NCBI GenBank assembly: GCA_902520835.1
Contig: CABYPD010000005.1
Location: 7,501 to 70,685 of the forward strand
DNA: 63,185 nucleotides
Source: an uncultured Bacteroidota bacterium
GTDB lineage: Bacteria; Bacteroidota; Bacteroidia; Flavobacteriales; Flavobacteriaceae
Direction of reading: 5' to 3'
The translations under genes were made by a program, and so were the position numbers. Positions within the stretch are counted from its first letter, which is position 1. The number at the start of each line of letters is the position of its first letter. Positions 25,693 through 35,166 of the stretch are shown piece by piece. Under the pieces are notes generated by a model. The model did not search any database and was not told the origin of the DNA. It saw only the letters and a program-made list of their open reading frames with translations.

Positions 25693-28179
25693 ATGTCTGA
25701 AGGCGAAAAATTGATCCCTATAAATATTGAAGAAGCAATGAAATCTGCTTACATTGATTATTCAATGTCAGTTATTGTTTCTCGAGCTTTACCTGATGTC
25801 AGAGATGGTTTAAAGCCTGTTCACAGAAGAGTTTTGTTTGGAATGAGTGAATTAGGCTTAAGATCTAATAGCAAATATAAAAAATCTGCATTTATTGTTG
25901 GAGAGGTACTTGGTAAATATCATCCTCATGGCGATAGTTCAGTTTATGATACCATGGTTAGAATGGCGCAAGAGTGGAGTTTAAGATATATGCTTGTTGA
26001 TGGTCAAGGAAACTTTGGTTCTATTGATGGTGACAGTCCTGCAGCTATGCGATACACTGAAGCTAGACTAAAGAAAATTTCTGAAGAAATGGTTGAAGAT
26101 CTTGATAAGGATACGGTTGATTTTCAACTTAACTACGATGATTCATTAAATGAACCAACTGTTTTACCAACCAAGATACCTAATTTATTAGTTAATGGTG
26201 CTTCAGGTATTGCGGTTGGTATGGCAACTAATATGCCACCACACAACCTTTCTGAAGTTATTGAAGGAACTATAGCTTATATTGATAATAACAATATTGA
26301 CATTGATGAATTGATTAATTACATCAAGGCTCCCGATTTCCCTACTGGCGGCGTAATTTATGGATATGAGGGCGTAAGAGATGCCTTCAACACAGGTAGA
26401 GGTAGAGTTGTAATGAGAGGAAAAGCAGTTTTTGAAGAAGTTAACGGTAGAGAATGTATAATTGTCACTGAAATTCCATATCAAGTCAATAAGGCTGATA
26501 TGATACAAAAAACTGCTCAATTAGTTAATGATAAAAAAATTGAAGGAATCGCAAACATTAGAGATGAATCTGATAGAAAAGGTATGCGAATTGTATACGT
26601 CCTTAAAAAAGATGCAATTCCAAACATAGTTTTAAACACTTTATACAAGTATACTCAATTACAATCCTCTTTCAGTGTTAATAACATTGCTTTGGTTAAT
26701 GGTAGACCAATGCTTTTAAATCTTAAAGAGATGATAAAGTATTTTGTAGATCATAGACATGATGTTGTTGTTAGAAGAACTAAGTATGATTTAAAAAAAG
26801 CTGAAGAAAGAGCTCATATTCTCGATGGGTTAATTATAGCATCTGATAATATTGATCAAGTAATTGAAATAATAAAATCTTCATCTAACGCAGATAATGC
26901 TAGAGAAAATTTAATTAAAGAATTTTCACTTTCAGAATTACAGGCAAAAGCAATAGTTGAGATGAGGCTTAGGCAACTTACAGGTCTTGAGCAAGATAAA
27001 TTAAGAAATGAACATGCCGATTTATTAAAATTAATTAAAGATTTAAAGGATATTCTTGATAGTAAAGATAGAAGAATGTCAATCATTAAAGATGAGCTTT
27101 CTGAAATTAAAGAAAAACATGGTGATGATAGGAAGTCAATTATTGAATTTTCAGGTGGTGAACTCAGTATTGAAGATATGATTCCTGATGAAAAAGTTGT
27201 GATTACTATCTCTCATGCTGGTTACATTAAAAGAACCTCTCTTGCAGAATACAAAACACAAAATAGAGGTGGGGTTGGTCAAAAAGGTTCAACTACTAGA
27301 AGTGAAGATTTTTTAGAATATTTATTTGTTGGAACTAATCATCAGTATATGCTATTTTTTACTCAAAAAGGTAAATGTTTTTGGATGAGGGTTTTTGAAA
27401 TACCTGAGGGAAGTAAGTTATCTAAAGGAAGAGCAATACAAAACCTAATTAATATCGAGCCTGATGATAAGGTTAAGGCGTTTATTTGCACTCAGGATCT
27501 TAAAGAAGAGGCTTACATTAATAGCCATTACGTTATAATGTGTACTAAAAAAGGTCAAGTTAAAAAAACTTCTCTTGAACAATATTCCAGACCCAGATCA
27601 AATGGGATAAATGCAATTACAATAAAGGATAATGATGAATTACTTGAGGCAAAATTAACAACTGGTAACTCACAGGTTTTAATCGCTGTAAAATCAGGAA
27701 AATGCATAAGGTTTGAAGAGAGTAAAACAAGACCAATGGGTAGAAATGCATCTGGAGTCAGAGGAATTAAATTAAAAGATAATTCTGATGAAGTGATAGG
27801 AATGATTTCTGTAAATGATATGGATAGTGATATATTGGTTGTTTCTGAAAATGGATATGGTAAAAGATCTAGTCTTGAAGATTATAGAATAACTAACAGG
27901 GGAGGTAAAGGTGTAAAAACAATTTCAATAACAGATAAAACTGGAAGTTTAGTCTCAATTAAGAATGTTTCAGATGGTGACGACTTAATGATTATTAATA
28001 AATCTGGAATAGCAATCAGAATGGAAGTCACAGATCTTAGAGTCATGGGTAGAGCTACTCAGGGTGTTAAATTAATTAATATAAAAGACTCTGATTCAAT
28101 AGCAGCTGTTGCGAAAGTTGTTTTAGATGAAGATGATGTCCAAGATATTGATAGCATTGAAGTAGTTGAAGAAGAATAA
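25693..28179 (+). CDS. gyrA: DNA gyrase subunit A
   Basis: 828 residues. The breakage-reunion domain has [33 protein letters not shown] and catalytic Tyr121 in [10 protein letters not shown]. The quinolone-region residues Ser82 and Asp86 are the sensitive type. The GyrA-box appears in the C-terminal beta-pinwheel as [10 protein letters not shown]. The tail is acidic ([16 protein letters not shown]). It forms A2B2 gyrase with GyrB, introducing negative supercoils. It is followed after 23 nt by a TPR gene that has its own promoter motif. Confidence 0.96.
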   Translation: MSEGEKLIPINIEEAMKSAYIDYSMSVIVSRALPDVRDGLKPVHRRVLFGMSELGLRSNSKYKKSAFIVGEVLGKYHPHGDSSVYDTMVRMAQEWSLRYMLVDGQGNFGSIDGDSPAAMRYTEARLKKISEEMVEDLDKDTVDFQLNYDDSLNEPTVLPTKIPNLLVNGASGIAVGMATNMPPHNLSEVIEGTIAYIDNNNIDIDELINYIKAPDFPTGGVIYGYEGVRDAFNTGRGRVVMRGKAVFEEVNGRECIIVTEIPYQVNKADMIQKTAQLVNDKKIEGIANIRDESDRKGMRIVYVLKKDAIPNIVLNTLYKYTQLQSSFSVNNIALVNGRPMLLNLKEMIKYFVDHRHDVVVRRTKYDLKKAEERAHILDGLIIASDNIDQVIEIIKSSSNADNARENLIKEFSLSELQAKAIVEMRLRQLTGLEQDKLRNEHADLLKLIKDLKDILDSKDRRMSIIKDELSEIKEKHGDDRKSIIEFSGGELSIEDMIPDEKVVITISHAGYIKRTSLAEYKTQNRGGVGQKGSTTRSEDFLEYLFVGTNHQYMLFFTQKGKCFWMRVFEIPEGSKLSKGRAIQNLINIEPDDKVKAFICTQDLKEEAYINSHYVIMCTKKGQVKKTSLEQYSRPRSNGINAITIKDNDELLEAKLTTGNSQVLIAVKSGKCIRFEESKTRPMGRNASGVRGIKLKDNSDEVIGMISVNDMDSDILVVSENGYGKRSSLEDYRITNRGGKGVKTISITDKTGSLVSIKNVSDGDDLMIINKSGIAIRMEVTDLRVMGRATQGVKLINIKDSDSIAAVAKVVLDEDDVQDIDSIEVVEEE

Positions 28180-28198
28180 ATAAATTAATGTATTTTTG
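28166..28198 (+). promoter_or_regulatory. Candidate promoter of the TPR gene, 4 nt from the start codon
   Basis: TTG (28166-28168), 22 nt, TATTTTTG (28191-28198) fits the consensus. Only 4 nt separate the -7 box from the ATG at 28203, so the RNA would start at about the initiation codon (leaderless or nearly so). The -33 part lies inside the end of gyrA. Confidence 0.45.
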
Positions 28199-28202
28199 AT
28201 AA

Positions 28203-29489
28203 ATGAAAAAGACAGCTTTATTAATAATCACATTATTCTTTTCTGATTTAAACTCTCAAAAAAAAGAATTAAGACAAGTAGATAAATTAATATCTCAATC
28301 ATTTTTTGATGAAGCACTTAGTGAGTTGTCTATAATAGAATCACTTGTTCTTTCATCTGAGGATAAATACAAAGCAGATTTTTATTTTAAAAAAGCCAAA
28401 GTTTCTAACGAACTCAAAAATTTTAAAGAAGCTATTTTGTCTTACAACTCTCTTGAATCTATTGAAAGCTCTAACTACTCAAACACCATCAAGATTGAAA
28501 TTGGTATGTTAAAATCCAATATTGAGTCATCTTTAGTCAATTCAGCAGTTGAAGATAACCAAAATGAAAAATTCGAAGATGCATCTAATAAGCTCTTTAT
28601 GGCTTACAATCTAGATAAAGAAAAAAATATAGACTACTTATACTATGCCGCAGGAAGTGCGGTCAATTCAAAAAATTATGATGTAGCTCTTAAACATTAT
28701 CTTGAACTCAAAGAATTAAATTATACTGGTATTGTTGATGAATTTTATGTTACAAACAAAAGCACAGGTGTCGAAGAAAAAGTTGATGAAAGTCAATATA
28801 AAGTATTACAAAAATCGAAAGATTATATAAACCCAAGAGTTGGTCAAACCCTATCTAGATATCCAGAGATTGTAAAAAACATAGCACTAATTTTTGTACA
28901 ACAGGGAAAAAATGACATAGCTATAAAAGCTATTAATGAGGCTCGAAACATTCAACCTGAAGACATAGGCCTTATCTTAAACGAAGCAGACTTATACATA
29001 AGATTAAGTAATTCATCAAATGACTCAATTCAAAGAAGAAATTATCGACTCAAATTTAAATCATTAATGGAGCTTGCAATTACTAAAGAACCTCAAAATG
29101 GTATTTTATTTTACAATCTTGGAGTTATTTCGAGTGAACAGGGAGAAATAGATGATGCTGTAAATTATTATCAAAAAGCTATTTCGCTAAAGCCTGACTA
29201 CGTAGATGCTTATTTAAATTTAGTTTCAGAAATTCTTAAAGGCGAAAAATCTATTATAGATGAAATGAACAATTTAGGAACATCAAGAACTGATAATTTA
29301 AGATATGATGAATTAAAAGTCAAAAGAGAAGATTTATATAAGAAATGTATTCCATTTTTAGAAGATTTAATAGGAATTTCGCCAGAAAACCTTAGTGCTT
29401 TAAATACATTAAAAAATATTTATGGAGTTATTGGGGATAATGATGGTTTTAAAGCTATTTCTGCAAAAATTTCTGAAATAGAAAATTAA
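28203..29489 (+). CDS. Secreted tetratricopeptide-repeat protein
   Basis: 428 residues. A short signal peptide (MKKTALLIITLFFSDLNSQ) precedes alpha-helical repeats. Recognisable TPR units include FYFKKAKVSNELKNFKEAILSYN, YAAGSAVNSKNYDVALKHY, FVQQGKNDIAIKAINEA and LFYNLGVISSEQGEIDDAVNYY. The protein is presumably a periplasmic scaffold. A TPR gene after gyrA is a recurrent flavobacterial neighbourhood. The 3' end overlaps the convergent NlpC/P60 gene by 4 nt. Confidence 0.85.
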   Translation: MKKTALLIITLFFSDLNSQKKELRQVDKLISQSFFDEALSELSIIESLVLSSEDKYKADFYFKKAKVSNELKNFKEAILSYNSLESIESSNYSNTIKIEIGMLKSNIESSLVNSAVEDNQNEKFEDASNKLFMAYNLDKEKNIDYLYYAAGSAVNSKNYDVALKHYLELKELNYTGIVDEFYVTNKSTGVEEKVDESQYKVLQKSKDYINPRVGQTLSRYPEIVKNIALIFVQQGKNDIAIKAINEARNIQPEDIGLILNEADLYIRLSNSSNDSIQRRNYRLKFKSLMELAITKEPQNGILFYNLGVISSEQGEIDDAVNYYQKAISLKPDYVDAYLNLVSEILKGEKSIIDEMNNLGTSRTDNLRYDELKVKREDLYKKCIPFLEDLIGISPENLSALNTLKNIYGVIGDNDGFKAISAKISEIEN

Positions 29490-30208
29490 AAATTACGTTT
29501 AATGGCCTGTAAAGTATGAGTTTTCCTAAGCGTTATAGCGTTAATTATACCTTTATTATTTAATTTATCAACTCTTACTTTTTCGAATGCATGAATTATT
29601 TCATTATTTCCAACATAAATTCCGACATGGGTAATTTTCTTAGGGTTTTTACCAAAAAAACATAAATCATTTATTTTAATGGATTCGTATTCGACTGTTT
29701 TTCCATGATTAATCTGATCTTTTGCATCGCGTGGGAGAAAAATACCAAAGCTTCTAAAGACTATTTGTACAAAGCCAGAACAGTCAATCCCGTAAACTGT
29801 CTTTCCTCCCCATAGGTAAGGTGAGTTAATAAATATCATTGGATTTAACTTAGATGTATTATTTTCAAATGAAGTAGATATATTGAGAAAAAATAATGAA
29901 CTTATTTGGGATCCAATTGGTAATAATTGTCTAGAATTGTTAATTGGATTAATAATTTCCATCTCTTGATCTGAAAAGTATCTTTTTCTGTTTATTAATT
30001 TAAAATCTTTATCCGAAATTTCTTTAATATTAATTTTTTCAATCCAACCAAAGTAGCTATCAAGTGATGATGAAATATATGACCATTTTTCTTTATTTTC
30101 TAGTATTTTAAAGGTCTCTCCAAAAAGAAGTTGATTAACCATTTCAGACTTGCTGTTATCAATCTTTCTGACTGCTACAACGCTTTCAGTAATTATTCCA
30201 TAATTCAC
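29486..30208 (-). CDS. C40 family (NlpC/P60) peptidase with N-terminal SH3-like domain
   Basis: 240 residues, GTG start (30208). The N-terminal bacterial SH3-like region (about 1-60, with SEMVNQLLFGETFKIL and WSYISS...YFGWIE) is followed by a second SH3-like stretch and the NlpC/P60 domain. The catalytic triad is Cys143 in GIDCSGF, His194 in THVGIYVG and probably His206. These enzymes cleave gamma-D-Glu-diamino acid bonds in muropeptides. No signal peptide is visible, pointing to a cytoplasmic role in recycling imported peptides, as in related Bacteroidota enzymes. Confidence 0.88.
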   Translation of the reverse strand: MNYGIITESVVAVRKIDNSKSEMVNQLLFGETFKILENKEKWSYISSSLDSYFGWIEKINIKEISDKDFKLINRKRYFSDQEMEIINPINNSRQLLPIGSQISSLFFLNISTSFENNTSKLNPMIFINSPYLWGGKTVYGIDCSGFVQIVFRSFGIFLPRDAKDQINHGKTVEYESIKINDLCFFGKNPKKITHVGIYVGNNEIIHAFEKVRVDKLNNKGIINAITLRKTHTLQAIKRNF

Positions 30209-30225
30209 TCTTTTAAGTTAAAAAA

Positions 30226-30255
30226 TTGTTATCAATTATAATATTTTTATTTTTG
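30226..30255 (+). promoter_or_regulatory. Bacteroidota-type promoter of the MBL-rhodanese gene, 4 nt from the ATG
   Basis: TTG (30226-30228), 19 nt, TATTTTTG (30248-30255) is a full consensus match. Only 4 nt lie between the -7 box and the ATG at 30260, which predicts a transcript beginning at the start codon. Confidence 0.55.
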
Positions 30256-30259
30256 AAAT

Positions 30260-31636
30260 ATGAAAATTGAACAGATATACACAGGTTGTTTATTTCAAGC
30301 CTCTTACTTTATAGAGAGTAATGGGGAAGCTGCAGTTATTGATCCTTTGAGAGAAAGTAGCTTGTATTTAGAAAAAGCCAAAGAAACTAATTCAAAGATC
30401 AAGTATATATTTGAAACGCACTTTCATGCTGATTTTGTAAGCGGTCATATTTCATTATCTAAACTCACTAAAGCCCCAATTGTATTTGGTCCCATGGCTG
30501 ATACAGATTTTAAGTCAATTCAAGCACATGACTTACAAGAATTTATGTTGGGAGATTTAACTATAAAAGTTTTACATACGCCTGGTCATACTATTGAAAG
30601 TACTACATATTTACTGATGGATGCGAATAGAAAAAATCATTCAATTTTTACTGGTGATACACTATTTCTTGGTGACGTTGGTAGACCTGATTTAGCTCAA
30701 GAAAACTCCAATATTAACCCTGAAATTCAAGCTGGAATGTTATTTGACTCAATACAAAACAAAATTTCTAATCTTTCTGATGATGTAATTGTTTATCCAG
30801 CTCATGGTGCTGGCTCTGCTTGTGGAAAAAATATGATGAAAGAAACTTTTGATACCCTTGGTAATCAAAAAAAAGTTAATTACGCCCTAAATGGAACCTG
30901 CTCAAGATCAGAATTTATAGATATTCTTACTAAAGATCTATTGGATGCTCCTGAATATTTTCCTCAAAATGTTCGTATGAATAAAAATGGTTATAATGAT
31001 TTAGAATATATAATACAAAAATCTAACAGAGGTTATAATGCCAAGGAATTTATTGAGTTAAATAACAAAAAAAATACAATTGTTTTGGATACTAGATCAC
31101 CCTACGATTTTAGTAATGGACATATACCTGACTCATATTTTGTTGGTTTAAATGGAAATTTTGCGCCATGGGTTGGTGAAATTTTAAAAGATACTAAAAC
31201 TAAAATTTTACTTATTGTTGATCCGGGTAAAGAAATAGAAGCAATAACTAGACTTTCACGTGTTGGTTTTGATAATTGTTTAGGTTATTTAGAAGGTGGT
31301 TTTAAAACATGGTTAAATACTAATAATAAATGTGAGTATATCGAAAATATTGATCCTGAAACCTTCATAGAAATTATGAATGATGTTTACATTCTTGATG
31401 TCAGAAAGCAGTCTGAAATATCAAATTCAGCCTTAGAACATTCAATTAAAATTTCTTTATCAAGTCTTCAGTCAAATTTTGAGAGAATTGATAGAAACAA
31501 AAAAATTTATGTTCATTGTGCAGGTGGATATAGAAGTATGATTGCAGCCTCAATACTTAAAAGGAATGGATTTAATGATATAATTGATATTAATAGAGGT
31601 TATGCTGGAATTCAAAATTGTTTAGTTTCATGTTAA
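30260..31636 (+). CDS. MBL-fold hydrolase with two rhodanese domains (persulfide dioxygenase-like)
   Basis: 458 residues. The metallo-beta-lactamase domain (1-245) has THFHADFVSGH (His54, His56, Asp58), TPGHT (His110), FTGDTLFLGDVGRPDL and YPAHGAGSACGK (His182), as in ETHE1/persulfide-dioxygenase relatives. Rhodanese domain 1 (about 265-355, VLDTRSPYDFSNGHIPDS) lacks the active-site Cys (LLIVDPGK). Domain 2 (about 370-455) keeps it (YVHCAGGYRS). The family oxidises glutathione- or low-molecular-weight persulfides, or moves sulfane sulfur. The next gene is another rhodanese overlapping by 7 nt. The exact thiol substrate is unknown. Confidence 0.88.
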   Translation: MKIEQIYTGCLFQASYFIESNGEAAVIDPLRESSLYLEKAKETNSKIKYIFETHFHADFVSGHISLSKLTKAPIVFGPMADTDFKSIQAHDLQEFMLGDLTIKVLHTPGHTIESTTYLLMDANRKNHSIFTGDTLFLGDVGRPDLAQENSNINPEIQAGMLFDSIQNKISNLSDDVIVYPAHGAGSACGKNMMKETFDTLGNQKKVNYALNGTCSRSEFIDILTKDLLDAPEYFPQNVRMNKNGYNDLEYIIQKSNRGYNAKEFIELNNKKNTIVLDTRSPYDFSNGHIPDSYFVGLNGNFAPWVGEILKDTKTKILLIVDPGKEIEAITRLSRVGFDNCLGYLEGGFKTWLNTNNKCEYIENIDPETFIEIMNDVYILDVRKQSEISNSALEHSIKISLSSLQSNFERIDRNKKIYVHCAGGYRSMIAASILKRNGFNDIIDINRGYAGIQNCLVSC

Positions 31637-32013
31637 GAATATTTTCTTGCTTTCTTACCTTTTTTATTTTTTTTTCTTGTTTAAAAGTTAATGTATACAA
31701 AGAAGCTACTTTTTCAAACTACTATAAAAATAAATCAAGTAAGATTTTAATTGATGTTAGAACACCAGAAGAATTTAAAACTGGAAAAGCTATTGAAGCA
31801 ATTAATATTGATTTTTATAATGAAAGTTTTGAGACTAATTTACTTAAAATTTCAAAAAATAAAGATATTTATTTATACTGCAGGTCAGGAAGAAGAAGTG
31901 GTATTGCATCACAATTTTTAATCGAAAATGGTTACAGAAATGTATACAATATTTATAAGGGAATAATTAAAATGGATTCCATCTACTTAAACTCTAGTGC
32001 CTTCAATCACTAA
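31630..32013 (+). CDS. Rhodanese-like lipoprotein
   Basis: 127 residues from the ATG at 31630; a TTG at 31618 is less likely. MLRIFSCFLTFFIFFSC is a lipoprotein signal (lipobox FFSC, Cys17). The single rhodanese domain has ILIDVRTPEEFKTGKAIEAI and the active-site loop YCRSGRRSG with Cys present. It should carry sulfane sulfur or persulfide chemistry in the periplasm, complementing the cytoplasmic MBL-rhodanese protein it is coupled to. The 3' end overlaps the convergent methyltransferase gene by 27 nt. Confidence 0.85.
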   Translation: MLRIFSCFLTFFIFFSCLKVNVYKEATFSNYYKNKSSKILIDVRTPEEFKTGKAIEAINIDFYNESFETNLLKISKNKDIYLYCRSGRRSGIASQFLIENGYRNVYNIYKGIIKMDSIYLNSSAFNH

Positions 32014-32595
32014 AGTTCCTTTCCAATTATCTTTTGCACAAAATTGGTAATCTTTTACTTTTGAAAATCCAGATTCTTTAAAATATTTAATCCATTCATT
32101 TTTACTAATTAATTTCATGGTGCTTATATTAATTTTATTTTTCCAACCATGACATTCTTTATTTTCTAAATAATGATCAATACCCATGATTAATTTTCCA
32201 TTTTTTTTTATCCACCTATCATGAATTTGTTTAATTAATTTTTCTGGTTTTTTAAAATAGTAAAAAACCTCCATCGAAAAAACCACATCAACTTTTATCT
32301 TGGGATTCCAGTTTGTTAGCTCACAGCAGAAATACTTATTATTTTTATCTAAAGATCTTGCTTTTTCAATCATTTTTAACGAACCATCAACGCCAATAAT
32401 ACTTTTGCATTTTTTATAATTAGATAAATATCGTACAAGCCAACCATTCCCACATCCGGCATCTATACTTGTAAACTCATTTTTAATTCTAACGAGATTA
32501 ATCATTTCTAAAACTGGCTCAAAATGATTTTTTTCCATTCCAACATCTTTCCCAAGATCTACCCAATCTGAAAACACTTCTACAGGCGATTTCAT
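31987..32595 (-). CDS. Class I SAM-dependent methyltransferase
   Basis: 202 residues. SAM motif I is IDAGCGNGWLVRYLS, followed by IIGVDGSLKMIEKAR and VVFSMEVFYYF (motif post-II/IV). This is a small-molecule-type methyltransferase; no substrate can be inferred. It overlaps the upstream TIGR02206-type gene by one base, so they are probably co-transcribed. Its 3' end is antisense to the end of the rhodanese lipoprotein gene. Confidence 0.85.
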   Translation of the reverse strand: MKSPVEVFSDWVDLGKDVGMEKNHFEPVLEMINLVRIKNEFTSIDAGCGNGWLVRYLSNYKKCKSIIGVDGSLKMIEKARSLDKNNKYFCCELTNWNPKIKVDVVFSMEVFYYFKKPEKLIKQIHDRWIKKNGKLIMGIDHYLENKECHGWKNKINISTMKLISKNEWIKYFKESGFSKVKDYQFCAKDNWKGTLVIEGTRV

Positions 32596-33284
32596 TAAGT
32601 TTTTTTTCTGGTGCTAATTACGTAGAGTGTATATGTAAAAATGACAATTATAATCTCCCAGTACATAATATAATATGGCCATTCTCCAATTATTAAAGGA
32701 TTATCGACATTGGGAGGATATGCCAAATACATATAATTTGAATTTAATTTAAAATTAAGTGGCATAATAAAAATCAATAATATGTTTAAATAAATTAAAA
32801 CCTTCAGCCATGAAAATTTACGAAGTTTATAGCCTAAATTATTAAACATATAAATAGGAAGAAGTAAAATTCCTCCATGGGAAATATAATATTCAATATA
32901 TTCATAGTTTGTCCCATCAAAATTATTGATCTGAGGTGTCAAAAAAGCTTGAATTGCTCCAATTATACCTGCGTAATAAAAAAACTCGAATAATGTTTTA
33001 TTTTTTGGTATAAATAATATCAAACATCCGATTAAATTTGAAATTCCGCATAATTGAAGTGGAAGATTTTCACTAATATTCCAGTAGCCGTTAATTATGT
33101 TTCTTGAATGTCCTGTAATTGTGGTAATAATTAAAATTATAGAAATAATTTTTGCGAACTTTAATTTGTCATTGGTTTTTAAAAATTTACCAATTAGTAA
33201 GTATAGAAGAATTACTAAAACAGCAAATGATGTATTTCTTATCCATTCACTAGACAAAAATTCTATTACGTAATTTTCAGGCAT
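32595..33284 (-). CDS. TIGR02206/YwaF-like integral membrane protein
   Basis: 229 residues with about seven hydrophobic segments. The signature NLPLQLCGISNLIG, preceded by GYWNISE, and a following Asn/Pro-rich segment fit the TIGR02206 (YwaF) family of unknown function. It shares one base with the downstream methyltransferase gene (ATG at 32595 region), suggesting a functional pair. Nothing in the sequence shows a transported substrate or catalytic site. Confidence 0.75.
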   Translation of the reverse strand: MPENYVIEFLSSEWIRNTSFAVLVILLYLLIGKFLKTNDKLKFAKIISIILIITTITGHSRNIINGYWNISENLPLQLCGISNLIGCLILFIPKNKTLFEFFYYAGIIGAIQAFLTPQINNFDGTNYEYIEYYISHGGILLLPIYMFNNLGYKLRKFSWLKVLIYLNILLIFIMPLNFKLNSNYMYLAYPPNVDNPLIIGEWPYYIMYWEIIIVIFTYTLYVISTRKKT

Positions 33285-33350
33285 GATAAGTTAGTTGACA
33301 ATTGTAAATGTATTTTAATATTTTACAAAAACCTAATTTATTTTTTTTTC

Positions 33351-34253
33351 TTAAAACACTTCAGTAATCATGCATCTAACACCACCTCCTCCAAATTTTT
33401 CAATCGTAGGTATTTCACATGTAATAATATTTCCAATATTTTCAAGTATGTTTATTTGAAAATTGGTTAAAGAATTGATAGCGGTTTCGCTTATCACTAT
33501 TTGAACAGTGGCATTTGATTTTAAAAAAATTATATTAGCTGCAAATGATTCCATTTGTTTCGTGCTAATGCTTAATATTTTATTGTTGGTAGCAAGGTTA
33601 TTTATGACGCTATTTTTTTCAAAATTATCATCAATTGAATCTAAACAGATTACACAAATTGTTGGACCAATTGACATCATCACATTTGTATGGTAGATGG
33701 GTTTTTTTTTGCCATTTACATTTTGATATGCGTTAAATAATATCGGCTCGTACTCAAAATCTTTGCAAAATTTTAAAAAAAGTGATTTGTTTGATCTTTG
33801 AGAAATACAGCAATATGCTTTTTTGTTTTCTCTGTCCAGAACCATACTTCCAGTTCCTTCCAAAAATATATTTTTTAAAGCATACTTAGAATAATCAAAA
33901 AACTTGTAATTATTTTTTGATAGTAATTTAATATAATCATTGTTTATTTCAGTTCTTCTGTTTTTTGCAAACATTGAAAAAATACCAATTTTTTTATCAT
34001 CAAATATTATCCAATTATTGGAAAAAATTTCATCAGGATTTTCATGAATCAAGCTTCCTTGATTAATAGAAACATCTATATTATTTTTTTCTAATTTATA
34101 TACTAGATTGTCAAACTCTTTCAATACTTTAGTTTTCAGGTTTTTTTGTTCTGATTTTGAAAATTTTTTTTGAAAGAAATTATTTTTTAATGTTTCTTCG
34201 TTTGACCTAAAAGTATTAGGTCTAACCATCATAATTTTATTAGTTAATATCAT
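33351..34253 (-). CDS. ctlX: CtlX-type citrulline hydrolase / arginine deiminase-related protein
   Basis: 300 residues of the guanidino-group-modifying enzyme superfamily. The N-terminus has MVRPNTFRSNEET. LEGTGSMVLD carries the conserved acidic substrate residue, YHTNVMMSIG carries the catalytic His, and the C-terminal FGGGGVRCMI carries the nucleophilic Cys. CtlX proteins hydrolyse citrulline to ornithine, ammonia and CO2. The gene overlaps the upstream deiminase-like gene by 14 nt and lies downstream of rocD, giving a coherent arginine-citrulline-ornithine-glutamate semialdehyde route. Confidence 0.8.
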   Translation of the reverse strand: MILTNKIMMVRPNTFRSNEETLKNNFFQKKFSKSEQKNLKTKVLKEFDNLVYKLEKNNIDVSINQGSLIHENPDEIFSNNWIIFDDKKIGIFSMFAKNRRTEINNDYIKLLSKNNYKFFDYSKYALKNIFLEGTGSMVLDRENKKAYCCISQRSNKSLFLKFCKDFEYEPILFNAYQNVNGKKKPIYHTNVMMSIGPTICVICLDSIDDNFEKNSVINNLATNNKILSISTKQMESFAANIIFLKSNATVQIVISETAINSLTNFQINILENIGNIITCEIPTIEKFGGGGVRCMITEVF

Positions 34254-35163
34254 TTTTTCTAAAGAGTGGTAGAGTAGTGCATCTAAATAAACCTCCTTGT
34301 TTAGAGGTTTGACTTAAGTTGATTTCAATAGTTTTAATATTCTTTGAGTTTAGCCAGTGATTTAGTTTTTTGAATCTTAAGTCCGTAATTACTTTTTCAG
34401 GTGATATTGATAAAAAATTACACATCATTAAACTCATTTCACTGCTATTTAAATTTAATATATTTTCAATTCCATAATAATCAATTATCCATTCGTAATC
34501 ATTTAAGTTTTTAAAACCATCCTTACAAATGACTGCTAATTTTTTTCCTACTGGTTGAAAACAACAATCTAAATGAAGAGCATTTTTTTTTGGATTAACC
34601 ATTGATTTATTAAGCTCGAATGATTTTATTTTCTCTTTACCGAAAAAATTTTCTAAATATTTTACACCATTTATATTGGTTCGCGCTGTTTTCTGTTTTT
34701 TATAATCAGGTTTATTGTAATATCCTATAAATATATTATCGTTTTCTAAAACAACATCACCTCCTTCAATATGAACCTCTTCTGGAAGTTTAATTATTTT
34801 TGAATTATCGATTTCTGAAAGTATAGAATTAAGACCATTTATTTCTCTTCCTCTTAGAGGGATTATGTTGGATATAAAAAAAAACCCTTGGATAACAAAA
34901 CCAATATCTCTTGCATAGATTTGATTACAATTTAAAATCTTGTCAAGATCTAATACCTTAATTCTATTTTTTTCTAAAGTTGCCTTGTATGTATTTAATT
35001 CTTTAACTAAATCAGATTTTAGCGGATATGTTCCTTTTTTAAGATTTAATAATGAGGATGGATCATAAGTTTGATTTAACTTTGGCTTATTTCCAATTGT
35101 ATCAGCTCTTCCAAGTATTACTGTTTTTAGTTCACTTGTTTCATCGTGAATATTTAATCTCAT
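34240..35163 (-). CDS. Arginine deiminase / amidinotransferase family enzyme
   Basis: 307 residues with the guanidino-group-modifying fold. Motifs are YARDIGFVI, HIEGGDVVL (acidic substrate residues), ALHLDCCFQPVG (catalytic His) and GGLFRCTTLPL with the nucleophilic Cys near residue 300. In this context the likely reaction is arginine to citrulline plus ammonia; dimethylarginine hydrolase or amidinotransferase activity cannot be excluded. It lies 3 nt after rocD and overlaps ctlX by 14 nt. Confidence 0.78.
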   Translation of the reverse strand: MRLNIHDETSELKTVILGRADTIGNKPKLNQTYDPSSLLNLKKGTYPLKSDLVKELNTYKATLEKNRIKVLDLDKILNCNQIYARDIGFVIQGFFFISNIIPLRGREINGLNSILSEIDNSKIIKLPEEVHIEGGDVVLENDNIFIGYYNKPDYKKQKTARTNINGVKYLENFFGKEKIKSFELNKSMVNPKKNALHLDCCFQPVGKKLAVICKDGFKNLNDYEWIIDYYGIENILNLNSSEMSLMMCNFLSISPEKVITDLRFKKLNHWLNSKNIKTIEINLSQTSKQGGLFRCTTLPLFRKNDIN

Positions 35164-35166
35164 AAA

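Noticed and set aside
26203-26520. 105-codon minus-strand frame antisense to gyrA
   Set aside because: It is a shadow of the conserved gyrA sequence with no start context or family resemblance.
33299-33329. Inverted repeat TTGTAAA / TTTACAA after the ctlX gene as a terminator
   Set aside because: The stem is weak, the loop is 13 nt and no T-run follows in the direction of transcription.
33480-33500. A GCGGTTTCG stretch in ctlX resembling the PUL operator half-site
   Set aside because: It lacks the partner half-site and lies inside coding sequence.
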